Part shown: positions 24,601 through 36,197 of the stretch, piece after piece
Position numbering within the stretch: position 1 is the first letter of the stretch
How the letters are laid out: every line of letters begins with the position of its first letter
DNA from: Otis tarda
Lineage: Eukaryota > Chordata > Aves > Otidiformes > Otididae
NCBI GenBank assembly: GCA_026413225.1
Contig: CM048557.1
Span: 60,626,987-60,690,986 of the forward strand
Direction: 5' to 3'
Length of the DNA stretch: 64,000 nucleotides
Made by a program: the position numbers and the translations under genes
The notes under the pieces: generated by a model
The model's input: only the letters and a program-made list of their open reading frames with translations
Database searches by the model: none
Told to the model about the DNA's origin: nothing

Positions 24601-27600
24601 AAACTCTTTGGGATGACAAAGATGAAAAGAAGTCGGGTTGAGTCTCAGCTGGGTAGAGTCAGTGGGATACGTCTGTGTGCAGTACCTGAGGTTGTGGTTA
24701 GAAACAGAATAATGGGACTGGAGATTCGAGGAAATTCTGCTAATGGTCAGCATGGGAGCAGGAGGACCACAGTCCATTGGCTTAAATTAATACTCCACCT
24801 AAAGGCAGTGGGATGTGCAGGTAGAGAGGCCTGCTGGAATTTGGCCTTAAAAGTACATCTATTTGTTTTTTAATGCATGTGCATTTTGCTCACTTTGGAA
24901 ATGTGGATTGCTCTCCTGCTTATTCAGAGGGCTGCTTCCGAGGACAGCAAAGCTACACTGCAAGTTGCAGGTACCCTTAACCCTCAGGAGATGAGACTTC
25001 TGGTGAATTCTGTTTTTGTGAAAGCTTTGTGTGTTTGTTTTTCCTTGATTGTTTATATTCTGATAAGATTAGGTCAGTAAATGAATGAATTCACAACGTG
25101 ACTTACTTGAAGACTTACAGCTCATATTTTCACTCCCTTGAGATAGTCAGCAACTTGGAAACTTTTCTTTAAAAAAAAAAAATAACCATTAGCACTATTT
25201 TTTTCCTTAATTACATTGAGCAGTCCGTGGTTTTGCTGAGTGTAGTGTTCTCTTTTTCTTCTCTTTTTCTGACAATGACTGGTATGTAGTTGAAAGCAAG
25301 CGTCAACCTTCAAAGTATTTGTCAATATAGAAGATATTAGTGGATATTCCACAATGTCATGTAAGATAAAAACTAATTTGTAAGCAGTGCAGCAGAAATC
25401 TGGAAAGACAATTAAGAAAAAAAAATCATTAACATTGATTGTTTTGCATTGGGAAAGTACATTCCTTTCTCCCAAAGCATCCTTTAAAAACGTTGTTTAC
25501 CTAGGTCTGTATTTAAGTATATATTTCAGTGTGACATTTGGTGATTCTTCTTCTTTCTTTTTAATTATCTTTATATCAAGAGTTTAATCTAATTCAGAAT
25601 ACTGCTCCAGATACAGTTGCGTTGCAGAAACTAGTGCCAAGCAGAATTGCAGGTAATTACTGAGGAGGGTTGTTGGCAGTTTGACTTTTCATCATTTGTT
25701 CGTCATCGTTTGTTCGCACTCTGTGGATAGTTCCTCTCTGGAAGGATTAGGTTACAGGTGGGTGGGTATTACTTCTTAAGTGAGAATCCAGATGCTTTTC
25801 TGTGTCCTCTCCTCTTACTTAGTTTGGGAGTTACAAGTCGGTAGCTGCAGGTAAGATTTAAAGCTTGTATCTTTGTTTCTCTTTTGCAATGGAAAATCTC
25901 TCTATTACTCCTTATTAACTAAACAAATGATCTAGCTGCAAGCTCTAAATGCTTGGGAAATTACAGATTGAGCTAAAATTTCAAAAGCATCTAATATTTA
26001 AGTGCAATATCACTGACAGGTTTTCAAAAGAGTTCAGCTCCAGCAAGGTCACTTGGTGTTGCACGCTTTTGAAAACTTGGCTATGATTTTGGTCCCTAAG
26101 CTGTAAAGGGGCTTTTCAGAGCTGTTGGCCTTTGGCCACATCCCAGGATTTTGAGGATGTCTGTAGTTTCAATGGCGATGGTCTTGGGCTGTAGTATTTT
26201 ACAGTTGTGAGTTGTGGGGTGAGTTTGTGTGCCCCGTGTGCAGCGCATTGATGTTCTCCTCGTAGCTGAAGCCCTGCTTGGTCCTCGCCAAATTTCACAG
26301 GGAGGCAACGCAGCAGCTGAGGCATACATCAGAGAGGGAAGCATGAGTAAAAATCATAGAATCATAGAAATAATTGTTTCTTTCTTTCTGTTATATGTTC
26401 CTGGATGTGATGTCAAATCTGAGCTCGTTTTCCCTATGCCTGGTTTCAGAGAGAAAGCCTGAAGGCGAACTCTAGGCTAAGTGCAGCTGGTGTTGAGCTG
26501 AACGGGTGTTTTGCCCTGTGTTCTGCTGGGAGGCACAATCCCAGTTTTCCAAGTTTACTATCCTGCCCAGTTGAGCTTGGAAGGACTTGCAGCCCACATC
26601 CGTGTGCTCTTCCTCATGTGGGCAATTTGCAGGTGTGCGTTTAGTCTCCCAGCAGCAGTTTGCAAGCTTGCTTGTGTAGGAACCTCTTGCTGAAAAACAG
26701 TAGTAAATTCAGGCGTTTCAGAAAATTCTTCGTCATATAAATAAATGTGATTATCTAGTGCCTTGACCTCGCTGGGAGCTGCTGGGCTCCCCAGTGCAGT
26801 TGTCCCTAGTGGGACCATTTATTTTACCCTTCTAACAGTCTGTGGTGTTTGAATATTTAAAACTTGTATGCAAAAGTTAACAAGCTGAGATTTAAATTAG
26901 GGTTTTGGTTTCTGTAATGGGAGGGGAAGCTGTGAATGTTACAGCATCACAGCATTTTGCTTATCCTGCTTGTTCAGAAGGTAAGAACAGCATTTGGAAA
27001 GTAGGTGTGACAAAGACAGCATAGTTTATTTATGCTGTGAAGGAATAGAAGAGTCATCTTTGTAGCACAGCAGACTAAAGCGGTTTTGGAGCAGTGTTTA
27101 GAATAGAGACTTGTAAAGCTGTATGTTTTAATTTTTGTGCCAATCCCCCCAGCGACTTGCACACCCTCTTTGTCTGGCTTGCCTTGTAACGAGGATGGTT
27201 TTAACTGCTTCCCCCCCTCCCACGTGTGTGTCCAACACATTTGGTCGCTCGAGTTTTATTTCTTCCCTCTGTAAAACGTGGGAGTGTAACTTCCACCCCG
27301 GCCTTGTTAGGCTGCGAGCTGCCTGAAGCGGGGGCTCCCCGGGACCAGGCATTGTCACTGGGTAGTAAAACCTCTTTAATGGGGCTGGCTTAACTTTTAA
27401 GTTACGGTTAATGTTTTTAACAGTAACTTGTGTTTCCTCTGCCCTTCACACCCAACCATTAGCCAGGTGTTTTTGTCGCACAGAGTGGAAAAATAAAAGT
27501 AATCTAATTGTGCAGCTGGGCCCTTGGTGAGGTGCTGGAGGAGTATGGCCATGGATGGGGGATCCCATCCCAAACTGGGGATCACAGAGGCTGAGTGAGT

Positions 27601-30242
27601 GGGTGGAAAGGCTCCCTGGAAATGCTTTGCAAAATGCAAGTGCTGGAAATGAGATGTAATATTTTCTTTTTTTTTTTTTTTTTTTTTTACTATAAATAAA
27701 TTAGAAGGTTTAGATTTGACATACCGTGTACTTACATGCTTGGTTTACCATTACTCTATGTAATTTTCTAAATAAATCAAATTTCTTTTTTTTTTTTTTT
27801 TTTTGTTCTCCCCTTTAATATGGTATCCACTCAGTTTCCTTGTAACTGCAAGACTGGCCTGACTCTGATCTGCCTTACACTGTAAACTGTGTTTATGGAG
27901 CTAGAATTGGGGTCATTAATTTTCTTTACATCAAAAGAAGTAGTTTCTTTTAAATGAGAAGCCTGTTTCACCTAGCAATTCGCTTTAATTGCTTATTTGG
28001 AACTTTTGACATTTGATAGCAATTTTAAACATTGCCAGATGAGGCTCATGCAGTCGGGACCTGCAGGTGCTTCCTCGTGTGCCCAACTTGGATCAAAGGC
28101 GCGAGCCGGGGATGTGCCTGGCTGCAGACGGGGCACCCGGTGCTGGAAGGTGCTGTTTTCTGGGGCTGTTTGAATAGATGCTGTGTGTCAGCTTCGACAA
28201 GAATTTGCTCGGAAGGCTCTTCCTTGGAAAGGTTTCTGCGGAGCGCCGTGCTGTTTGTTTTTCTTGGGAGACAGACTGCATGGCCTTTGTTTTGCCTGAG
28301 GCTTAATAGTGCTCACAGCACTGAGTTTTTACATTTTTAAAGTATAACCAATAGCACTTTCTGCTGAAGGATTAAGAAAAAGTTTCTAAAATATTAATTA
28401 CTTTTTTTTTTTTTCCCCCTGACTAATATCTGTTAATTTAGTATTATCGTCTTCTGGGAGGTTTGGAGGGAAAGAACTTTCTTGCTCATGCGGGTGAGCA
28501 AATGGTGCAACTTCAAAGGCATTTTTACCAGGATCTAAACCTCAAGAAAGAGAAAAGAGACAAAAATTAAAGTCTTTCACTTGACTTTGTATACTGGTTC
28601 ACTAATATGAATGCAATGTATTGTTCAGTCAGCAGCAGGAGTAGCTCTCCTTAGCCTGAGAAGTACCTTTTTTTTTTGTAAGTCAGTAAATAAACAATAA
28701 TTTAGATTACTGTGGAAAAAGCAACTTCTGTTAATGGCTTTTGGCTGTGGAATGATGTGATGCTAGATATACTCACAATGGTTTCTGTCAACACAGTACT
28801 GTGTCCTGTGAGATAGATTAAAAACTATTGCAGGAGTAGTCCAGCAGCTGAAAACGAGATAAATTTTGTGCTGCTGCTGCAGAAGTTAGGCAGTGTTTTA
28901 GGCCTTTCTTAATTCAGAGCAAAGGGAAATATCGTAGTGCAGTTGAAAGAGAATAACGAGCAAAGCCAAAGTACCAGTGCCAAGACTTCTTAAGAGTTTT
29001 ATTCATATGTGTTGTAGTTAAAACCAGAATTAGTTAGTTTTCTAATAGGACATCCATTTCCCTAGAGAGCAATTTCAGCTTGGCATAAAGTAATAAATTT
29101 TTAGAAAGGAGTACTGATCTGGGGATACCCCCAGCATATGTTGGATGGCTGACTTACTAGCTTTGTGTGCCCTCATTATTAACAAGCAAATTAAATATTT
29201 TCCCTTAAAATAATTATACAAATAAACCTTTGGCTATGCTGTGATTTCATTAAAACCTCAATTGTTTAGAGAGCTCAACAAGAGTGTGTGAAGTTGGGTC
29301 AGTTTTACTGCACGGCATTAGTCTTGATAGCAGATTTACAACAGGGCTGGATTTAATCTCTTGACTAATCTTTACAGTAGCAGGCTCGGGATGGGAAGGC
29401 ATTTGTGTGTTTCAGGAGATAGGTAACTTTATCTCTGAACTGGAAACACAGAGCTGAGTTTTAAAACGTCTGGGCAGCCTTAAAATAAACTGGCAAGGGG
29501 GGTGGTGGAGAAATTACACTGTGGAAACAAAATAGGTGTTGCTTTTAAATCAGCTTCTTAGTGTGCACATTGTCACACCTTCACACATGGCTGTAGGCTC
29601 AAATCTATTTCTCATCAAAGCAACTGTGGCGTGAGGGAATATTGTGACCATCTGGGTTGCAAAGATCAGAAATAATGGTCCTTGTGAAGCAGAGGAGCCA
29701 GCTGTGGGCAGCACCATGTAAACTGGTTTTTATGCCATTTGAATAATCGTTTATGAGGGTGAGGACAACAAACCATTTACCAGGTCATGCACTGATTTTT
29801 AAAAAATACTTTAAAGTGTAATTTTCTTGGGTTTAAGGTGATGGTATGCCTTTGAAACACATTATGATATTTGTAGGTTCAGCATCTGAACTAACATTGT
29901 TCCTGAGCATGGGAAACACAGGCATGTTAGATGTCTCCAAAGGAGAGTTAATTAGGAGAATGGGTAGTTAACAAGTACACCACAGCTCCACTGTTTAATT
30001 CTAACGATAATTTTCATGCTGGGTCTCATACAAATGAATTCACTTATGGTTTATTAATCTGCTGTGACCTGGAAGTCTTCTTTAATTTGGGGGAAAAATT
30101 GCTGAGAGTTACCAGAGCAGATTTAAAGAACTTCCATGATTGGAGAGCAAATCACAGAGAACTTTCATCTTTTTCTTTCTTTGTAACTTTCTGCATTTTT
30201 TTTAACTCAGTATGTTTTTTCTGCCTTTCCACCCTTCTTTAG
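21621..30242 (+). other. Intron sequence (part 5), up to the KIF26A acceptor
   Basis: No supported exon. It includes an A run at about 23570-23585, two long T runs (27667-27688 and 27786-27804), an apparently unique block at about 24360-24490, and GC-richer patches at about 27140-27350 and 28040-28270. The last 50 bases before 30243 form a normal acceptor region rich in T and C. The GC-richer patches carry open frames without recognisable domains. Confidence 0.55.
27667..27804. repeat. Two long T tracts about 100 bases apart
   Basis: T runs of 22 (27667-27688) and 19 (27786-27804) flank an AT-rich spacer with AATAAATT words. Neither is attached to a recognisable SINE or LINE body. They may be poly(A) tails of decayed minus-strand insertions or slippage products. 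Run lengths of this size are prone to sequencing error. Confidence 0.8.
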
Positions 30243-30743
30243 GACCCACGATTATCAGCTTTAATTTTTGACAAGCTTCAAGTGCCTGACTATTTACAGA
30301 AAAACAGGAATGAAGGAGAGAGCAGATGTGAAACTTGTGCTACTCACTTGAATCAGCTGAAGCAGGAAGCCATTCAGGTGATGCACACCCTCAATCAAAC
30401 CAGCTACGCAGAAATGCCCGACCTCCCGCCCGGCGCTGGGGCAGTGACCAGCATGGTACCCAGGATGGTCACCGTCTCTTCCCAGAGAGACCTGCCGCTC
30501 ATTGCTGGGCAGGTGGGCAGGCAGCCTGGAAAGTCACCAAATCTCTTCTCTGGGGCAGAGAGGAAGAAGGGACTTGGATGGTCTCAAGGCACAGGCAATT
30601 TTCCGAACTCCAGTGTTCAAGTCACGGTGGCCCCCAGCGGTCTCAGCAGTGCTCTGAGCTCGGTCACCATCCAGGCTCAGCAGTACCTTGAGGGCATGTG
30701 GAGCATCTCCAGGGTGAACAGCTTCCTGCCTCAGGCTTGTCTA
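30243..30743 (+). CDS. KIF26A: KIF26A internal coding exon, N-terminal pre-motor region
   Basis: This is a 501-base internal exon of 167 codons, phase 0 at both ends. A pyrimidine-rich tract ending CTTTAG precedes it and the donor GTAAGT follows the last codon CTA. It opens DPRLSALIFDKLQVPDYLQ. A Cys-x-x-Cys pair (residues 29-32, CETC) leads into ATHLNQLKQEAIQ, a signature I recall from both KIF26 paralogues. It closes with SVQVTVAPSGL, VTIQAQQYLEGMW and SRVNSFLPQACL, which match my memory of KIF26A; KIF26B has YLDGTWSLSRTNG there. KIF26A is an atypical kinesin-11 family protein reported to bind microtubules without normal ATPase motility and to restrain GRB2-dependent GDNF-RET signalling in enteric neurons. 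This exon lies before the motor domain. The frame stays open about 100 bases past the donor, but the family match stops at the donor. The middle (residues about 50-130) is Pro/Ser/Gly-rich and probably disordered. Paralogue choice is from memory, not alignment. Confidence 0.9.
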
Positions 30744-32739
30744 GTAAGTAGTGATAATTCAGATGCTCGAGTTTTGTTTACATGTGTGTGGATATACAGA
30801 GAGATAAAGATAAAATCTGAGATGTATACATATTTATCTTAGAGAGGATCAGATAATGGTATTCTAAACCATGTTTCAAGAGCTGTAGAGCTGAAAAAGA
30901 GCTTTGAACAATGTTCTGTCAGATGTCACAAGGAATTTGCTTTCTTATCTCAGATGGCGAGATCCTTTCTTCAGATGTTTTTGTACCTATTTTAGCTTCA
31001 TGTATGCAAGTGATGTTATTTGGCTGTCACATACCTTGTGACCCCTTTAGAAAAACATAAAAAGACCAAGTTTGTCACACATAAAACTCTGGGAGCTTCA
31101 TGGGATTGTATCAAAGATGAACTTGACCCTCAAGTCTAGCACTGGACTTCTAAGGCTGCATTCAGTTCAGCAGATGCTGTTGATAGACTGTGATGGAGAG
31201 CATTAATCTTCAGGTTAGACGTGCTGCAAAACAGTTTGCTGTAAAGGAGAGTGTTCAGAAGGCTGCATCAGAGCCACATGCCTGTAAATGTCATTGCACT
31301 TGGGTTTTAAACATTGATGTTGATTTCCTGTACCCTGTGTATATTTTTAGGAACTCTTGTGGGAAATGAGAAAGCTTTGTGGAGGTGCATGTTACCTTTA
31401 AAAGCAAGTTCATTACAGATTTGTGACTATCTATGGAACAGTGCTAAGAAGAAGGATATAGTGACTGATTTTTGACTAGATTTATTCCTAAACTGTTTTC
31501 CTACGGTACTGAACAGAGGAGTGTGAGTAACAATGAAATGTGTACGAATAGAAGTCATGATTTTCACTTAAAGACCTTGTAGCAGATCTTGCAAGACCAG
31601 GTATGCTGGCGCTAGGCAGCTTTAAATTTAACATAATGCCTTATGTGCTGTTGTGTTATAAGCACTACCTAATATTGCTCTGTAGCTTCAGCTGGTTGAG
31701 GTCCAAGATCATCAGAGATAAATACTAAGAGTGCTGCTGTACAGCAGTACTTTCACGGCGTGGCTATTTTGTTTCCTTTCAGGACAGGCTTGGAGACGTG
31801 ATTTGTCCCTCCCATATTTCTCGCTTATATGAAAATTTGTGAATGACCACAGATCCCACCTCCCATTTAAATCCAGTGAATCTTCACTGATGTCAGATCC
31901 CTCTCTGATGGTTGTACATTGAGAAAAGAGGAAAAAAATGGCCCGTTCACCTCTTCATAGTTTATGATGAACTACTGCTATGAGTGCTTTTCTCTGAAAT
32001 GCTGCTCCGTGCATTAGGGATCTGTTTGGCCAATGTAAGGTATGTGATGTTACCTTTTAATTACCTTTTAAATTCTGTGTGTATCACGGAAATGTAGAAA
32101 AAAAATTTCAAAGCTACAGGGTTAAGAAGCCCACACTCTCTGGAAGCCAAAGTATTTCCATTTCTCTGCTCATTCCTAGTCTGCTCGTATTCTTGTCTTA
32201 AATAATTCACTAACAGCCAGCTCCAGATTTCTTCCTGCTTAACCATGCTGACTGATAGATGTGGTTTTCCCTAACCGCTGCATTACTCTAAGATAAAACT
32301 GAGTTGCCTCATTTAACCCCTGTGAAGGAAAACAGTGCATAATGCAACAGAGCTTAAGTGTGATCTAGAAGTGTGCAAAGAAACTCAGTAGCCTGGAAAA
32401 CAGTGATCTTTAATGAAAGGACAAACACTGTTAGCCTGTGAGTGCTGGAGGCTGCTTGGATGTGATCCAGTCATCTGCAAGGATAGTTTAGATTTAGAAG
32501 CAGTTTTTGGAGAGAAGCTAGGCTTCAGTTGTTTTCTCTCTCTCTCTTTTTTTTTTTTTTTTTAAATATCTTTTTTTTTTATTCATTGAAGCCCAAATGA
32601 CTCTGTTGTGCATCTCTGCCCAGATTATGCTTTCTGTGTCTGTCTGAGTTCTCCTACTGCCTTTTGTATTATTAAGAGCCTTGTGTCTGATGAAGCTATT
32701 TGCGTGGGTGAGGCAGAAAGTGCTTCCCCTATGTTTTTC

Positions 32740-32980
32740 CCCAGAGGAATCGCAGGTGTCGGAGGAAATAGAATTGGACAGATTTCAGGAACCGGCTAGT
32801 CTAGCCCTAGCCTAGGACAGCATCCACTGCAGGATATTCTTATCCAATGCTCATCTCGCCTCATCTTATAGTTTTGCAGACTGGGATTCCCCGTCTGAAT
32901 TTCCTTTCCCATTAGAAAAGTCTTCTTGATTTTTCTTTTCTTTTTTTTTTTTTGGCTATTCTTTCCTGAAGTTGGAGACA
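32740..32980 (-). mobile_element. Possible ancient CR1-type LINE fossil
   Basis: Read on the + strand, pieces fall in CR1 reverse order: GGCTAGTCTAGCCCT (for 'ggtcatctagtccagcccc'), AATGCTCATCTCGCCTCATC, ACTGGGATTCCCCGTC (for 'atggggattccacaacc') and ATTAGAAAAGTCTTCTTGAT (for 'gttaggaagtttttcctaat'). Divergence is high and the ends are uncertain. Confidence 0.45.
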
Positions 32981-33174
32981 GGATTTAGGTTTAAGATTAA
33001 CCCAGGAGAGAGCTGTGGATGTACATAGTTTTTGGAGATGTCTGTATTTAGTAACCTTTCCCATCTTCTCATGGGGCGAAGCTGGTCTGGCTAGAGGAAT
33101 TCTGGAGCAAGAAGAACTGCAGTAGAAAGGACAGCATTGAATGTATTATTTATTATGTGTAATGTGACTGCATC

Positions 33175-33290
33175 TTGGGCTCTACAGCCCCCATCTAGGC
33201 AAGACACCTCACAAATGCAGAAGATGATGGTCCCTTCCCTGAGAGTTTACACTCTCAGCAGTGATGTGAGTTATTTTGACCATTCTGTAA
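33175..33290. repeat. Possible ancient amniote SINE remnant
   Basis: The word order GGCAAGACACCTCACAAATG, then GATGGTCCCTTCCCTGAG, then AGTTTACACTCTCAG resembles the widespread old amniote motif 'ggtccctgccctgaagagcttacaatcta'. It is short and diverged. Family and strand are not determined. Confidence 0.35.
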
Positions 33291-36156
33291 ATGCCCTCCT
33301 TTCAGAATCTCTAATTTTGCCTTGTTTTCTTACCAAAGAGTTGTTCCTGAAACAAGTGCTGAACTCCCTGGTAGGAAACTATTATCCAAGTGCTTTACAT
33401 CTCAGTGACTTATCTTGGTGCTCCATCCAAAGTGAACACGATTAGTTTTCTAGACGGGAAGACAGGCTGGAGTTCGTCTTGACTATTTTTAGTTGCCGAA
33501 AAGACGTGTTTATTTTAAGCTCATAACCCAGGTTTCCTTTATAGTTGCAGGAGAGCAACAGGCACCTCCAGGCACCTCCAGGAGGTGCTTTGTCCTTCTC
33601 ATCTCATGGATGTCTGTCTTGGCTTGCCATGTCTGCCAAAGATGCCTGTCACAGAGTCTGGGAGGGTGGCGTGGAGCAAACCCTTGCTCGGGTGGCCAGT
33701 GCTGGGTGCCACGTGCCCTGGGCCTTGCAGGGGTAGAAATACACCCCAGCATATGGCTGCCAAACCTCCGGACACCTTGTACCTACAAACATTTCTCCAG
33801 ATTCCATAGGTTTTATTTATGGTTAGTTTTAATAGTGGTGGTAGTGGAATTGTCTGCGGAGAGAAAAAAAAATGACTTGATTTCTGCTCTTCTCATCTCC
33901 CTCCTCAAACTCACATGTATTGCCTTGTAATTTCACTTACGGCTGTGAAAACACTTCTGGGCTGAATGGTGGGGGTCAGAAGTGCAGGACATCGTAAATT
34001 TTTAATACATGTTTGGAGTTCAAGTGTGAAAATCCATTATATAGATTATAAATTTTTTGAACAGGAATGTGTCTTTGAAGCTTAGTGTGGGTGCTGCTCA
34101 AACCAAAATGATAACTGTGGGCTTCGGGAGCCGTCAAGAGGAACAGTAATTAAGGATCCAGAGGGAGGTCCAGGCAGGGGAAGACTGGGATTGCAACCAA
34201 GGTGCAAAAGGTGAAGATGTAATCAGCTGCTTTACCCAAGTGGCCTGTTGTGAAAAATTACAAAAAATAATCACCAGTAGCAGTGATAAGTAGTCTGACC
34301 AGACAGTGAGCACTGTGGAGGGGAGGGAGCTGGTGTAACTCTGGGTAAGACAGCTGATTTGTAGTGGACAACTGACAACTTTAATTAATGAATAGCTTTA
34401 TTTTGACATTTTCAATTCTAGACCTGCCAAGTGAATATAGGGTTACTACTCAGTTGAAAAAACACATTACTAGTGCTCAGCATTGCCACTCAGTTTAACA
34501 CAGGGGAGCATGGGCAGTTTAGGCTTCCTTTTCTGGATATGTTGGAATCTGACTGAGAGATAGAAAATTAAAACCACTGAAAATACCTGGTACACCTATT
34601 AGAAGTATCTGCATGTATTGTAGAAAAAAGAGGTCTTACTGTGTGCTTTCAATTGGCTGTGTTATTAGTATGCATAAAAGTGGTAAAGTAGCCACACAAC
34701 GTGCTACAAAGACATCACAGTGAAACAGAGCTTGTTTTGCAAATTGCTTTTTCTTTCATCTTATGCAAAATGAAATCCTTGCCACATTATTTCTAATTCA
34801 AATATATACAAATGGTACCAGTTATAAGGCAAAATATTATGTCTCCTTGAATCTTTTCCAGTTTCTAAGTTGCTTTAAAAATACATTAAAAAATGCATCA
34901 TTAGGAAATTGGAAAAGTTGGAGCACTGGAAAATTGAAAGTGACTTAAGTGAAACTTTTAAAGCATGTGTATATAAAATTGTAAATGTATCGATAGACCA
35001 ATGTGTGTCCCTGAGAGTATTCACAAATTTAAAGTCAGGTATAAGTTTATGGCCTGATTCATTGAGGTTCAGGGAGGGAGAGCTCACCCATAGCATGTGT
35101 AAATGGGTGCGTATACTCTAAAGTCAAAGGAGTTATGGTCATTCGTTTTATGTGAAAATTCTCTGAAAGTTATTTTTGTCACAATTCAAGCTTTCCTGTA
35201 GTTCTTAGGAATAAGTCTCCTGCTTACCCTAATGTAAGCCAGATGGATTCATCTGAGGGTATTTCAGCCTCTGTTGACTTTCCTTAAATCCTCTTTGTTT
35301 GTTTATAGTAAGGATGACTTACATTTTGCTTAGAAGATGCAATAAAAAGCTGACTGTGGAAAAGAGAATGGCAAGATTTACTTTCCAGCATTTACTTTTT
35401 TACTTTGATAAATGTCATACCAAATGGATTTTAAAATTAATTTTTAAAATCCTTCTTGATAGCTTTCTCAGTGACCTTTTATTAATACAATGCATGAAAT
35501 ATATTTTGTAACGAAACAATTAAAATATAGTGCTTTGACCATAAATCTTGTCTGTGAGACATCTGGATGACTTTGAGCTTTGGGACATTTCTCAGACTCA
35601 GAGAGAGAGAAGAGCTGTCAAGAGACATCTTGGCTCTGCTGAAGTCGATAGCAAACCCCAGATGGGGCTGGTGCTGCATGGGGGCTTTTCTGTTTTCCTT
35701 TTAGCTTTAGGGATCTTGGTGCTACTGCTTTTTGTAGAGGAAGTACATAAAGGAAAGGGGGTGGCAGAAAAAAAAAATGTTTTCCAAGCTAGTGTTGGTC
35801 ACTCTCCGTAACAAGTCTGAACAGGAGAAGGAAACCTTTTGATCCAAGTTACTAAATGCTTTTCTCATACTCACCTAATTTATAGCCCCCACAGAAAAGA
35901 CTTTTCCTGAGGCTGTTACCCCTCAGCTGGGCAATATTGCCTTGCGTTGCATTTTGCTGCCTGAGCGAATGCAGAGGGAGGGCTGCGATGTGGGAGGACC
36001 AGGCTGCTCCCAGCCCCTTGCATCCAGAGTCAGCAAGTCCCTGCCCCAGCGGCCAGGTCGCAGACCAGCTTGGAAACTGTGGGTTGGAAATTCAGCCTTA
36101 AACAGGCAGATAAAACCATAGCCCTCTGTTTTGTGTATTTGCCAAGGCCTGCATGC

Positions 36157-36197
36157 TCTTTTTTTTTTTTTTTTCTTTTCTTTTTTTTTCTTTCTAG
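36157..36197 (+). other. Strong acceptor-like polypyrimidine tract inside the intron
   Basis: Nearly 40 pyrimidines (a 16-T run, then CTTTTC, nine T, CTTT) end in CTAG at 36194-36197. This is stronger than many real acceptors. The following bases begin ATT GCT CCC AGT and, in the phase-0 frame left by the preceding KIF26A exon, reach TGA within eight codons. It is therefore not a normal coding exon. It is either a decoy or cryptic site, or a low-level terminating exon. Confidence 0.4.

Noticed and set aside
26352-26369. AATCATAGAATCATAGAA, like the CR1 terminal octamer repeat
   Set aside because: Only 18 bases, with nothing CR1-like following. Too short to call an insertion.
30744-30842. Open frame continuing past the first KIF26A exon
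   Set aside because: The GTAAGT donor is consensus and the similarity to KIF26A ends at QACL. The extension is intron.
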